NCBI GenBank assembly: GCA_019279435.1 | Contig: JAAALK010000283.1 | Coordinates: forward strand, 62,726,642-62,790,641 | Origin: Zizania palustris | Lineage: Eukaryota > Streptophyta > Magnoliopsida > Poales > Poaceae | DNA length: 64,000 nucleotides | Direction of reading: 5' to 3' | Shown here: positions 1-11,939 of the stretch, piece after piece | Layout: each line of letters opens with the position of its first letter | Numbering within the stretch: position 1 is the first letter of the stretch | Notes under the pieces: generated by a model | The model's input: the letters and a program-made list of their open reading frames with translations, nothing else | Told to the model about the DNA's origin: nothing | The model's database searches: none | Position numbers and translations under genes: made by a program

Positions 1-1068
1 TGCTGCGTTGCTGCCTTCCAGCTAGCTGCTGATATATATGCTGCTTGATTTGGTGAAACTGAGGTAGTTTGACGCAGAATTCGATCACTTCATATATATG
101 TTTGCAGGTCGGATCGATCAGCTCGTTTAATTACCCTGAACCATATATATGCACCGTTTTCCTTCTCGTCGAATTGAATACCTCGCTCTAAGTTTCTTGC
201 CGTAACGAAACAATATATCACTCGATCTCTTCTCTGCGAAGAAACATGTGCATATCTCGTACATGTAATGAATTTTTTTTAAAATTTTTTTTTTAAAAAA
301 ATTCAAATCTATATGACCGTTTGAAAAAATTGTAAAAGTAGAATACGGGCACTTGAAGTGCTGAATGTCACGTCAGCTCCAGTCGGCACTTTAAGTACCG
401 ACTGGAGCTGACATGGCACCAGTCGGTACTTCAAGTATCGATTAGAGCTGACGTGACATCCAGTCGGTACTTCAAGTGTTGACCGCATGCTACTTTTGCA
501 AATTTTTTAAACGGCCATACATATTTGATTTTTTTTTAAAAAAATTATTTTTAAACAGTATCGTATATATCCTGTTTCAAACGGTAATATAATGTAGCCA
601 CATATATTTGTTTGGGATTTGAGGAAGAATAATATCGATCCAGCAAGTAATTCACCATGTTTTCCACTTCATATTCTGAAATTCTGAAGAGCATATATAT
701 GGAATACCCAGTGAATTGAAACACTGCTAGCTGGTGATTCATCAGATGATCAGTTGCAAGGTACATGGCCGGAACTACATTAATCCAAGGGTTGCATAGG
801 CAACCGAGTAGTCATAAACAATTTTAAACAACAACTATAGTGTTTTCACCATATATTTATACATACATAATCAGTGTATTTATTAGTATTGTAATGACAC
901 ATGTAGTGTTCATACTACTATACATTAACCAATCATTATCTTAAAGAAGCTAGTAATAGCTAGTTAAGTTAATTATCCGGCAGATAAAGAAGGAGCTTAA
1001 TTGGAAGTGGACAGTCGTCATGCTTTGCATTATATTGTAGGAACTAGGAAGCAACTAGCTACGGCACA
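1..1068. other. AT-rich host spacer with a foldback repeat
   Basis: No gene is recognisable. The notable part is a foldback at about 283-555. AT-rich outer arms (a run of T/A, then a segment ending AAAAGTAG) reappear inverted near 485-550, and the inner part carries several inverted and direct copies of a GTCGGTACTTCAAGTA-like motif. This looks like a MITE or foldback element with no coding capacity. The outer arms resemble those of the larger foldback at 29690-30220. The rest (1-280 and 560-1068) shows only low-complexity and ATATAT-rich DNA. Confidence 0.45.
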
Positions 1069-1663
1069 CACTACGGGAACACTAGGGTTTGCCGAGTGTC
1101 TAGGGCACTCGGCGAAGCCCACAATGCACTCGGCAAAGGCTTCGCCGAGTGCCACACTCGGCGAACCCCACTCGGCACTGAACGTGTCGGCGACGTGAGG
1201 GTTCGCCGAGTGCAATTTATCGGGCACTCGGCGAAGTCTTTGCCGAGTGCAATATAGACTTCGCCGAGTGCCACGTATAGCACTCGGCGAAGTCCACGGT
1301 TGACGGCCGGGGTGGCCGTTAACGGGGCTTCGCCGAGTGCCCCACGCGGCACTCGGCGAAGGGGGTGTGCCGAGTGCCACGGGGGGCACTCGGCGAAGGT
1401 GGCTCGGGGGGGGGGGGGGCACGTGGCGCGAGGGGGGTTCGCCGAGTGCCCCACGTGGCACTCGGCGAAGGGGGTGTGCCGAGTGCCAAGGGGGGCACTC
1501 GGCGAAGGGGCTCGGGGGAGGGGGGGCACGTGGCGCGTGGGGCTTCGCCGAGTGCCCCCGTGGCACTCGGCACACCCCCTTCGCCGAGTGCCACGTGGAG
1601 GCACTCGGCAAAGCCTCCCCAGAGTGCACAGAAACGTGCCACGTGGCACGTTTCTGTGCACTG
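1069..1663 (-). mobile_element. Detached CACTA 3' terminus
   Basis: The segment starts with a canonical terminus, CACTACGGGAAC, and runs through a dense array of GCCGAGTGC / GCACTCGGC motifs to the 40-bp palindrome at 1623-1662. It is an inverted, near-identical copy of the last ~590 bp of CACTA copy 1 (about 11980-12571), apart from a homopolymer G-run length difference. It also shares copy-1-specific variants that copy 2 lacks (for example the bases just inside the terminus). It contains no coding region. Its inner end stops abruptly at about 1663, where it joins the host segment at 1663-2064 with a GC overlap. No target duplication is seen, so it is a rearrangement product rather than an independent insertion. 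Confidence 0.85.
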
Positions 1664-2064
1664 CCCATATATAGCAAAAGTTGGTCTTGATAGTTCCTAT
1701 TTTGTTCATTAGCCATAACTAATTATCTGGCCATTATTAGTTAACTTATTGGGTATATACATATTTAATACAATATAATTAATGATGATAGCATGAGTTA
1801 GACATATTAATTCCAAAAGAAAGGTCTAAGCACATGACGTCATATGGCATGCATCTTTATGCAAGTCAATTACGAGCGGAGACCAGAGACAATCTTTGCA
1901 GAAAGAAAAGAAGATCAAATTCTAAACTCCAAGGTATAATGCGTTCATGCCGATATATGCATGCATGCGTATATAGTCTCTGACCAGAAACAAATCCAGT
2001 TCTATATGCATCCGGTTGAATTTGAAGTCAAAGAATGCCTAATATAATCATGTGCATATATATG
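1663..2064 (+). repeat. Inverted host repeat X, left copy
   Basis: About 400 bp of non-transposon DNA that is repeated in inverted orientation, with no base difference seen in the stretches compared, at 12572-12969. Each copy directly abuts one terminus of CACTA copy 1. The only visible difference is a 4-bp indel in the TATATA tract beside the terminus. It has no coding potential. The pair makes copy 1 the loop of a large inverted repeat. Confidence 0.9.
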
Positions 2065-2087
2065 TACTACCGGAAATCCAAAATTCA

Positions 2088-2190
2088 CCGAGTGCAACAA
2101 TATTTGCCGAGTGCATTCCATCGGGCACTCGGCAAACGCAAGGTGCCGAGTGCCCGATGGAATGCACTCGGCAAATATTGTTGCACTCGG
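2088..2190. repeat. Copy 1 5'-terminal hairpin
   Basis: Perfect 47-bp inverted arms (2088-2134 and 2144-2190) around a 9-bp loop. The arms are built from GCCGAGTGC subterminal motifs separated by the copy-specific spacer CAACAATATT and its complement AATATTGTTG. In En/Spm elements such motifs are binding sites for the TNPA protein. The hairpin lies 23 bp inside the terminus, where the transposition complex should assemble. Confidence 0.9.
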
Positions 2191-2395
2191 CAAAGGAAAG
2201 GTTTGCCGAGTGCCACACCGTAGGCACTCGGCAAACATCCTGAAAAATCCCCCGCCAACATTTTTGCTGACGGCGTGACGACGGCACGGGTGAAATGTTG
2301 GGTTTGCCGAGTGCCACTAACGGACACTCGGCAAACCCTAGCCTTTGCCGAGTGCCACCCAGAAAACACTCGGCAAAGTAGTGTAGAAACCCAAT

Positions 2396-4165
2396 ATTTC
2401 ATGTGAAAACACATTATTAGTCCACATCACATTTTAAAAATATTTTGAACCTAAATTTTTTTTACAGTCATAATTCAACATCTGTTAATCCATGGTAAAT
2501 TTTTATACTTTTATGAGTGGGTTTGGTATTTTTAATAAAATATTCGTATTTCTAGGATTTACTTCCAAGTGGGTCAAATTTGAAATGCATGTACATGAAA
2601 TAATGACTCAAAAATTATGGAAAAATCATATTTCTGTTCATGATTACATTTGTACTCTTTTACAACTAAATATAACTAAATATTTAAAATCTAATTTACG
2701 ACACTCAACTTGCAATATGCAGGTTAATGGTTTTTTAATTATAGAAAATGTAATTGATGCTTAAAAAATATGACACTTCATATGGTGTCATTATATCATA
2801 CATATATGATATGGTAAAAAATTCATAATGTTTCGACAAAGTTTTCAAGTATGACCTTTAGAAATTGGACAACCTTCGAGAAGGTTTAGGAGTTTAGGGA
2901 TGAAATGAGTTAGGTTTAGAAGCAAATCGATATTCAAATATTTGTTTGAACTTAAAACTTTTTGTACTACTAAAACTCAATTTATCTTATACCATGTCAA
3001 AAATTGGCATTTTTTAGAGTTACTTTGATATTTTTGGTTAAAAATGTTGTTTATAAGATTTTAAGTAAAAGATCCCAAATTTAAACTCTATGTGCCGTAT
3101 ATTTGATTATTTGAACCTAGAAATTTTCTAGGATGAAATATTAGTGTATATTATATTATTACAAATTATGGGATTTTTTACTGTTTTTATTCTATTTTAG
3201 TTTTTTTTTAAAAAAACAGTATAAAATTATTTGCCGAGTGCAAATGGGAATGGCACTCGGCAAAGAAAAAAAAAATCATTTTTGCCGAGTGCTATAGCTA
3301 AATGCACTCGGCAAAGTGTGCTGATCCCATTATTTCATGTGAAAACATATTTTGACTCTATATCACATTTAAAACATGTTTTGAACTTCAATTTTTTTTA
3401 CAGTCATAATTCAACATCTTTTAATCCATGGTAAATTTTCATACTTTTATTAGTGGGATTGCTATTTTTAATAAAATATTTGTATTTCTAGGATTTACTT
3501 CCAAGTGGGTCAAATTTCAACTAAATGTACATAAAATAATGACTCAAAAATTATGTAAAAATCATATTTGTGTTCATGATTACATTTGTACTCTTTTACA
3601 ACTAAATATAACTAAATATTTAAAATCTAATTTACGACACTCGACCGGCAATATGCAGGTTAATGGTTTTTTAATTATAGAAAATGTAATTGATGCCTAA
3701 AAAATATGACACTTTACATGGTGTCATTATATCATACATATATGATATGGTAAAAAATTCATAATGTTTCGACAAAGTTTTCAAGTATGACCTTTAGAAA
3801 TTGGACAACCTTCGAGAAGGTTTATGAGTTTAGGGATGAAATGAGTTAGGTTTAGAAGCAAATCGATATTCAAATATTTGTTTGAAGTTAAAACTTTTTG
3901 TACTACTAAAACTCAATTTATCTTATACCATGTCAAAAATTGGCATTTTTTAGAGTTAGTTTGCTATTTTTGGTTAAAAAAGTTGTTTATAAGATTTTAA
4001 GTAAAAGATCCCAAATTTGAACTACAAGTGCCTTATATTTGTTTATTTGAAGTTAGAAATTTTCTATGATTAAATATTAGTGTATATTATATAATGCCAA
4101 ATTATGAGATTTTTTACAGTCTTTATTCTATTTTTGTTTTTTTTTGAAAATAGTATAAAAAATTG
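2396..4165. repeat. 936-bp tandem repeat of copy 1 5' region
   Basis: Two direct units with a period of 936 bp (2396-3331 and 3332 to about 4165), each beginning ATTTCATGTGAAAACA. GCCGAGTGC motif pairs follow each unit. The DNA is very AT-rich. A 90-codon open frame occurs at the same place in each unit (2492-2764, 3428-3700), but composition and context favour noncoding DNA. Equivalent repeats occur in copies 2 and 3. They extend the subterminal region to more than 2 kb. Confidence 0.85.
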
Positions 4166-4344
4166 TTTGCCGAGTGCATTTGGACCTGGCACTCGGCAAA
4201 GAATCAAAAATTCATCTTTGCCGAGTGCCAGGTCTAGATGCACTCGGCAAAGATATGATTTTTCAAAAAAAAATAAAAACTTTCGCCGAGTGCAGCCAAA
4301 TATGGCACTCGGCGAAAACCTGTCGGGTTAAAAGGGGCCCCGAG

Positions 4345-4690
4345 CAGATCTGGCGCATTTAAGCCAGATCTGCTCCCTCCGCCGCCGCCGCGCCCCCTCC
4401 TGCTCCCTCCGCCGCCGCCGCGCCCCCTCCTGCTCCCTCCAGCCCCGCCGCGCCCCCTGCTCCCTCCAGCCCCGCCGCGCGCGCGCCCTGCCCCCCGCCA
4501 GCCGCCCGGCTGCGCCCCCCCCCGCCCGGCTGCGCCCCCTGCTCCCTCCAGGGCGCCCGCGCCCGTCCGCCCCCCGCGCCGCCGGCGTCGACCCCGGCCG
4601 CCGGCGTCGACCCCGGCCGCCGGCTCCGCCGCCCCCGGCCGCCGGCCCCAGCCACCGGCTCCGCCGCCCGAGCCCCCTCTTTCCTAGGTA
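4345..4690 (+). promoter_or_regulatory. GC-rich leader of copy 1 with AGATCT palindrome
   Basis: An abrupt GC-rich block (CCGCCG and CCCCGCC repeats) follows the palindrome CAGATCTGGC...GCCAGATCTG at 4345-4372. Equivalent blocks occur at the same place in copies 2 and 3, upstream of the transposase. CpG-rich leaders near the promoter are known in maize Spm. A promoter or first-exon role here is inferred from position only. The overlapping long open frames are composition artefacts. Confidence 0.5.
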
Positions 4691-5868
4691 TATATACATG
4701 TATAATGCCATTTTTTCAAATATAAATACCTAAAAATATGTAAAAATTGCATCTCAAATAGTAAATGCATGTATAACATGGACATGCATAATGTGGAGGC
4801 TAGCAAGAAAGGGCTACTAATTGGTGGCATATATATTTGTGTGGCCATTTGTTATATATATGCATATATATTTGTGTGTCCATTTGCATATATACTTACT
4901 CTCATCAAATGATGTGTATAACATTTGAGACATGCATTATATTGCATATATATATTGCACATTTTTTAATTACTTTATCTTATAACTAATATTTTATTGT
5001 TTTTTAGATAGATCTAGTTTGCTTAGCGATCTCTTACCGGTGTCACCGTCCTCTTCTCGGCTTCATCGTCCTCATCTCGCATCAAACCCTACCGGTAACC
5101 TTAGAACATATGATTAATATTTTGCTTGAACATGAATGATTAATATGCTTTGTACATGTTTTTTATTGTCTAATACAACGTCACATGCTTTGTACATATA
5201 AATAAATGCTTATACATGTTTTAGAAATTTTAATATAATCGTTGTAATTCTTGTTATGATTTAATGGTTATTTTGATTAATATCTTGTGTATGTGGATGC
5301 CGGCCATCGTGCCGTGATATATATATGTGTATGTGGATGTCAGCCATCACGTCGTGATGTGTGTATGTGGGTGACGGCCATCGTGCCGTCCTATTTATGC
5401 ATGCTAGATTTGCTATGTATTAGAGACAAGATGTTGTCAAAAAATTTTTTTTGGTTATTGTCGCGTAACCTAGGCGTCTCCCGTTCGGAAGAGTTACGGT
5501 TTGGAATATGCATGTGTTTGCATATCTGTCGCCGTAACTGTTTCGAACTGTCCACGTTTGGACAGCTGGAGGATGCGTAGATTGAGCTCGTTTTCATGCT
5601 CCGTTCTGATTCGACCCAGGGTTTCGACAGCACGTCCCCGTTGTTCTCCGAACGCACATCCTCTTGGCATGTTGCCCAGACGTGCGTTTGGAGAGCAGCG
5701 GGGAGGTGCTGCCGAAATTTTGGGTTGGATCGGAACGGAGCGTGAATACGAGCTCAATCTACGCATTGTCTGGTGGGATTAGGACCTATCTTACCTATTA
5801 GACTGTTATATTCATCTCGTTTCTCACTAACCCCTAAACACGGGTGTTGTTTCCTAGTTTAGTACAAG
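4691..5868 (+). promoter_or_regulatory. Transposase upstream region, copy 1
   Basis: Noncoding DNA between the GC-rich leader and the transposase ATG. It holds an AT-rich part, short repeats of a GGCCATCGTGCCGT-like motif (about 5300-5395), and a moderately GC-rich stretch at 5455-5780 that is strongly conserved in copies 2 and 3. The conserved stretch contains an inverted pair around ACGAGCTCAATCTACGCA. It probably includes the 5' UTR and possibly leader introns. No TATA box can be assigned with confidence. Confidence 0.4.
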
Positions 5869-8800
5869 ATGGATCATCGTGAGTGGATGTACACGGGTCG
5901 CCCTAGTCAGGCCGAGGTGACCATGGATTGGATCAAGAACACTGAAGTATTCTTAGAGACAGCGTTTGGTAGACAGAATGTACGTGACAAGACCTGGTGT
6001 CCATGTAGTCGGTGCGAGAATAAGCGTCGACAAACAAAGGATGCTATGGGTAAACACCTATGCAAATATGGGTTTATGCCAAATTATACCCGTTGGACGT
6101 ATCATGGTGAGTCGCAACGTCCTAGAGAGGAGGTGTTGCGACATCGCATGGACGATGATGAGGGAGGGGTTGGATTTATGCTAGATGACTTTGAAGATGC
6201 GCATTTTGACGAAGCACGTGAAGAGGAAGTGCCGGAGCCAACGGCAAAAGCGTTTTATGACATGTTGTCCGCGTCAAAGCAACCTCTTCACGGTCACACT
6301 AAGGTTTCTCAACTGGATGCCATCGCACGACTATTGGCCATCAAGTCGCAGTTTAGCTTGAGTCGAGAATGCTTCGACGTTATGCTGACGGTTGTTGGTA
6401 GCCTTCTTCCAGAAGGTCACAATCTTCCGAAGAGCATGTACGAGTCTAAGAAAGTCCTCCGTGCACTTAAGATGCCTTATGAGCAAATACATGCTTGTCC
6501 CAACGGACGCATTTTATTCAGAAAACAATACGCAGACGCAACCTGCTGCGTGAAATGCAAATCCTCTAGGTATCTGGAGGTAGACTCCGATGATGGTGTG
6601 AAGAAACAACTCTCAATTCCCGTGAAGATCCTTCGGTACCTTCCCTTTGTACCGAGGATCCAACGGCTGTACATGACCGAGGAATCTGCTAAACAGATGA
6701 CATGGCATAAAAATAGGATTCGTTACAACCCAGACAAGCTAGGTCATCCATCAGATGGAGAAGCGTGGAAAAAATTTGATCAGCTCCATCCCGAGAAAGC
6801 TTTAGAGCCACGTAATGTACGAATTGCTATAGCAACAGATGGGTTCAATCCATATGGTATGACGGCTGCCGCATACAGTTGTTGGCCAATGTTTGTTATT
6901 CCCCTCAACCTTCCTCCCGGCGTCATCTTTCAACGACAGAATATTTTCTTGTCCTTGATAATTCCAGGGCCTGAATACCCGGGGAAAAATATGAGTGTGT
7001 ATATGGAGCCTTTGATGGATGATTTGGTCCATGCGTGGGAAGACGGTGTGTTGACATATGATCGATGTACAAAGACAAACTTCAGAATGCATGTCTGGTA
7101 TATGTACTCTCTACATGACCTACCAGCATATTCGATATTTTGCGGCTGGTGCGTGCATGGGAAGTTCGCATGCCCGATTTGTCGGTCGACTCTAAAGTTC
7201 GTTTGGCTAGCTAAGGGTGGAAAATATTCCTCATTTGACAAGCACCGACAATTCCTTCCTCGGAACCATCCATTCAGGAAGGATAAGAGGAATTTTACAA
7301 AAGATGTGTCTGTTAAAGGCTCAGCACCAATTAAAATGACCGGAGCCGATGTTCGTGCTCAATTAGAGTCTTTGCAAATTAATACACAAGGAGCTGGTTT
7401 TATTGGATATGGTGAGCATCATGCATGGACTCACAAGCCATGTTTATGGAATCTTCCTTATTTCGATGATCTTCTCCTTCCGCACAACATTGATGTGATG
7501 CACACTGAGAAAAATGTTGCCGAGGCCATTTTCGGCACAATCATGGATATTCCTGAGAAGACGAAAGACAATGTCAAGGCCCGACTGGATCAAGCGGCTA
7601 TATGCAACATACCTAAGCTCGACATGATACCTCCTAGAAGCGGGAAATCCTGGACGAAGCCAAAGTCTGATTTTGTTCTAACAAGGGGACAAAGGAGGGA
7701 AGTACTTGAGTGGTTTCAAACATTAATGTTTCCTGATGGCTATGCAGCTAATCTGAAGAGGGGAGTTAATCTAGCTACTCTGCGAATAAACGGACTCAAA
7801 AGTCATGACTATCACATATGGATTGAGCGGTTGCTCCCGGTCATGATTCGTGGCTATGTCCCCGAGGATGTCTGGCGAGTTCTAGCTGAATTGAGCAATT
7901 TTTTCCGTCAACTTTGTGCTAAACAGTTGTCTCACACCGTGGTAGCAGACATGGAGACACTAGCGCCCGTGTTATTATGTAAGCTAGAAAAGATCTTTCC
8001 GCCCGGTTTTTTCAATCTGATGCAACATATGATATTGCACCTTCCGTATGAGGCCCGGATGGGAGGTCCGGTTCAAAGCCGTTGGTGCTATTCAATTGAG
8101 AGATTCCAAAAGATTCTTCGGAATAAATGTAAGAACAAATGCAAAATTGAAGCATCCATAGCTGAGGCATATGTTTTGGAGGAGGTGTCAAACTTCACAA
8201 CTAGATATTATGCGGACAATCTTCCAAGCGTGCATAATCCACCTGCCCGTTACAATCTTCCAGAAGAAGAATCAAATCTCAGCATCTTCAGAGGCCAACT
8301 AGGAAGTGCAAGTGGTGCTGCTAACAAGACCTTACAGCATGAAGAGTGGCGTTTGATTATGTTGTATGTCCTGACAAACCTTTCCGAAGTGGAACCGTAC
8401 ATTGAGGAATTTCATCGACGATTTTGGCGTGGTTCGAGGGAGGCTAACATTGAGGAATCCACTGCCCTTCTTAAGTATGGTGTGGGAAATGGCAATCCCG
8501 ATTTCATTTCTTGGTTCAAAACTAAGGTATTTCTCAAATTAACTTTTAGTTAGTTATACCTTTCAATTATATCTTATATGCGACTAATATACATGTTCAT
8601 CGCGTTTAAACCTATAGGAAAGAACCGACACGACAATGAGTTCCGAGTTGAGGCAAGTTGCGAATGGTTGTGCATACAAGGTTAAGACATTCAAAGCTTA
8701 CGACGTAAACGGCTATCGTTTCCACACAACAAGTCATGAACAGAGCCGACCTAACCGAAGAATCACAAATTCCGGAGTTTTTACTCCGGGCACAGACGGG

Positions 8801-9409
8801 GTTGACTACTATGGACGACTCGAAGAAATATATGAATTGAGTTTTGATGGGAGCAAACCTCTTAACCCCGTTATATTTAAATGCCACTGGTTCAATCCCA
8901 AAGTAGTGAGACAGACTCCCGAACTTGGCTTAATAGAAATTCGTCAAGATACCACCTTGCCGAGTGAAGATGTTTATATTGTGGCTCAACAGGCAACACA
9001 AGTTTACTATCTGTCTTACCCGTGCAAAACCGTCGCACGTCTTAAAGGTTGGGATGTTGTGTATAAGGTGTCGCCACACGGTAAACTGCCTGTTCCCAAC
9101 AACGAAGACTATAACATAGACCCGAACACATACGACGGAGAGTTCTTTCAAGAAGATGGGCTACCAGGCATGTTTGTTATTGACTTGACGGAGACGATGG
9201 AAGTAGATAACGAAAGTGGTGCCGATGCCGACGAAGGAGACGAGATTCATAATGGAAGAGACTTAGAACTGCTAGAGAGATTGCACTCAAGCACTCAACG
9301 TGATGACAACATTCCACCTCCTGAACAGCTGGACGATTACATCATATCACGTGATAGTGATGACGATACATATGATCCAGCAAATCCGGACGGCGATGAC
9401 TATTTCTAG
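5869..9409 (+). CDS. CACTA TNP2-type transposase, copy 1
   Basis: Two exons, 5869-8526 and 8618-9409. The 91-bp GT-AG intron sits between codons, so the frame continues exactly and gives a 1149-aa protein. Residues ~5-80 resemble the plant transposase-associated domain, with a Cys-rich CPCSRC motif. Residues ~310-440 are the TNP2 (Transposase_21) core, with TDGFNPYG at 323-330, HDLPAY and a CPIC motif. Residues ~660-780 resemble DUF4218, and exon 2 resembles DUF4216 with an acidic C-terminus. In En/Spm systems this protein cleaves the element ends. It differs from copy 2 at about seven residues, including R214/C, R283/G, A333/V, I581/R and L716/P; copy 3, where readable, agrees with copy 2 at R283G and I581R. 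The frame is open throughout. Start chosen: the ATG opening the conserved frame after GTACAAG. Confidence 0.93.
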
Positions 9410-9513
9410 CAGCTGTATGAGAATTATGTTTAATTTTAGAATAAATGCGTTTAGAACACATTTCACGGTTTATCTAAAGTGATTTACTCTTTTTCGTAGC
9501 AGGTGATTGAAAT

Positions 9514-11636
9514 ATGGTGGGGGGTTTAAAGAAATTAATAAGTGCGGTAGTAGGAAAAGGCGGTAGATCCACTCCCTCTCAAGATGAGGTTGGGTCCTCA
9601 TCTAGACCTCGAGGTAGGAGAACGAAGAAGTCAGCAGTGAGAGGAAAGGCACCCGCGCCCTCGAGTGAAACTAGCCATATACCGGCATCCCGTCGCGACG
9701 ATGATTACGTGCCGGATGAGGAGGAGGAGGAGCAGGCTAGGGTGGAGGAGGAGGAGGAGGTGGGGGCAGAGGGTGGGGAGGTTGGGGCAGAGGGAGAGGA
9801 GCAGACTACAGAACCGGCTGCAGTGTGGTTGCGTGGTCCTTCGTCACTCCCGAGGCGACCAGTGGCAGTAGCTGATCGTCCGCTCATTCGACCAGATGGA
9901 AATAGGTAAGTTGTTATAGAAAGTCTATAATATATTCTTTTCGTTAGTTTAATTTTTAATATATACTAATACTTTTTAATGATATCGGGATAGGAACTGG
10001 ATTATGGTTGAACGAGGAGGTCGTGAGTGCTCACGCCATGTAAACGGTATCCTCGGTCTTCTTATCAAGGAAAAGTTCCCTGGTTTGATATCTTTGGATG
10101 GGAGGACGGAGCCGGCGTACTCATGGAGGCACTATGAAAGTGCGCCGGACGCCCCTGACCGAAAAGGGAGACAATTTGCCCACCTAGCCGATCGAGTCAG
10201 GGCTGAGCTCTGGGTAAGTTTATTTTCTTAATATATGTGTCAATACTATTAACATGTGAAAACATATAACATTCTCTTTACATCTATATGCAGGATTTTT
10301 ATAGATGTGATGAGGGGTATGCAGATCAGGCTGCCGCAGTTATTAATAGAGCCGCCAAGAAGCTTGTCACCGACATGCATTATGAGGCGCGCATTCAAGC
10401 TGTTATTGACTTCTGCGCTCAGCACCGTCGAGAGAGGAAAAACAAAAAGGATGCCCGGACCACCTTTCTGACACGAGAGGAATACATGATGGTAAGTGTA
10501 TTCTCGTGTATCTTCTAATACTTAATATTATGTCATTAACAAATTCACTTGCATCAAATAGGTCCCTCCACAGTGGTGTGCCGCTCATCTTGAGTGTTGG
10601 GGCCAAATTGTTGATAGGTGGTGTTCTGCCGAGTGGCAGAGCAGTCACGAGACATGCCGCCAGCGACGCCTACTCATGCCGGGGGCATCACACCATCAAG
10701 GCTCGCTGAACCTCGACCAGTTCAGGGCGAGATGGGTATGTAGTTACATGTTTCTTTTTTTCGCTTAATTACACAATATAACTCTAACTATCTTCTTGTT
10801 TCAGTCAACGGCCAATGCGGGTCAGGAATGCTCCCAAGTCATGGCATATGCTCTGGCTCACAAAGGGAGGGCGGTTGAAGGCAATACCTACAATCCAAAT
10901 GACCCCGCTGAGTCGTACACTAATCGGAATGCATATCAACGCCTCCAAGACTATTCAGAGATGGCAAGGGAAGTGCATGGCGCCGATTATGACCCAATCG
11001 CACATGACATCGATGGCGAGGTGGTCATGAGGGCTGGAGGAGGAAAGAGACATGGGCGATATTTGATGGGCGACGGCGCCATTGATACCCGTAGTACCCC
11101 CTCTCTATCTGAGGTGAGAGCTCGGAGCTCGACCTCCGGTCCGGGTATACGTCCTCGCCGAGACACATCTATGGGTCTGATTGCTGATCTACAGGTTAGT
11201 TCATTTTCATCAATCATCGAACACTTCACATTGTTTGTTTGAGAACATTAACTCTGAAATAATGTTTTGTAGGCCCAATTAAATGAAGAAAGATCACAAA
11301 GGACCGAGTGGCAGACCCAGATGGAGGCTCGGCTGTAGGCTCAGATGCAAGCTCAGATGCAAGCCGAGATGCAGACCCAGATGCAGCAGTGGTTTGCGCA
11401 GATGGGTGGATTTTTCTCAGGTCATATGGGTCTGCCTGGACTTCCTCCTCAACCTCAACAATCTCCACGGACTCCACAGAGCGGCAATGTGAGTTTCTAA
11501 TATTGTTATTGTCGGTTTTGTTATATACAAGTGTTCTAACTATTTTTCTTTTTTTTTTCAGTTTCATCCATCGGCAGCAGGATCAAACACGCAGCCATCT
11601 CCACACACTGGTCATAGCGGTAATGATAATTTGTGA
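9514..11636 (+). pseudogene. TNPA/Ptta-type CACTA protein, truncated (copy 1)
   Basis: Seven exons with GT-AG introns: 9514-9905, 9994-10213, 10294-10491, 10562-10735, 10805-11194, 11273-11488 and 11562-11636. The joined frame is 555 codons. Exon 1 has a basic start and a Glu-rich stretch. Exons 2-5 carry the Trp-rich plant Ptta/En/Spm transposase domain (Transposase_24 type; motifs such as NWIMVERGGR, CWGQIVDRWC, HHQGSLNLDQF and NPNDPAESY). Exon 6 is a Gln/Met-rich, probably coiled-coil tail. Proteins of this type bind subterminal motifs. A TAG at 11336-11338 replaces the CAG seen in copy 2 and cuts the product to 479 aa, losing 75 residues. The ATG at 9514 is in frame only because copy 1 has six Gs at 9519-9524; copy 2 has five. 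Confidence 0.85.
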
Positions 11637-11939
11637 GGCGTGGTGTGAGTTGCCGTGATGAATTTGTTAATTAACTTAAACTTGTCACCGTTAACGCGAA
11701 CTTGAACTTGTGTATCAATTTGAACTTGTATTTGTGACGTGAACGTGAAATTGTGATGTGACCGTGAAATTTATGATGTAAATGTGATTTTTGTGATGTG
11801 CATGTGATTTCTGTGAATATCTGTGATTCAGTGTGAATTTTGGGGCAAATTTTGTGAATAAATGTGAATTTGTGATGCATTTTGTGATTGAATGTGTTTT
11901 TTGGATGAAATATGCAAGAAATAAATGAAAAAAAAAATT
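11637..11939 (+). other. 3' UTR region of copy 1
   Basis: Noncoding stretch after the TNPA-type gene, with many short TGTGA / TGAATTTGTGA direct repeats, ending in a poly-A-like run just before the subterminal array. Copy 2 has the same sequence at 48482-48780. Confidence 0.6.

Noticed and set aside
1069..1663. CRISPR-like look of regularly repeated GCCGAGTGC units
   Set aside because: Units are 9-12 bp, in both orientations, with irregular spacing, and lie in CACTA termini of a plant genome. They are transposon subterminal motifs.
1030..1716. Many overlapping 100-230 codon frames on both strands, also at 11715-12604 and 47821-48702
   Set aside because: They come from translating GCCGAGTGC arrays in every frame (products full of HSAK, RRVP and ALGE repeats). 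Open on both strands at once and confined to subterminal repeats, so not genes.
2492..2764. 90-codon frame beginning MVNF(Y/H)TF, present in most tandem-repeat units
   Set aside because: AT-driven codon use, no promoter or splice context, and broken in the second unit of copy 3. Conservation is explained by recent repeat duplication.
4328..4711. Gly/Ala/Arg-rich frames in the GC-rich leaders (also 55414-56084 and 60541-61102)
   Set aside because: Open in several frames on both strands because of CCG/GCC repeats; composition artefacts.
5494..5782. Overlapping ~90-codon frames on both strands upstream of the transposase (also 54632-54920 and 61597-61885)
   Set aside because: The region contains an inverted repeat and is conserved as leader DNA. 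The frames mirror each other and no start context stands out.
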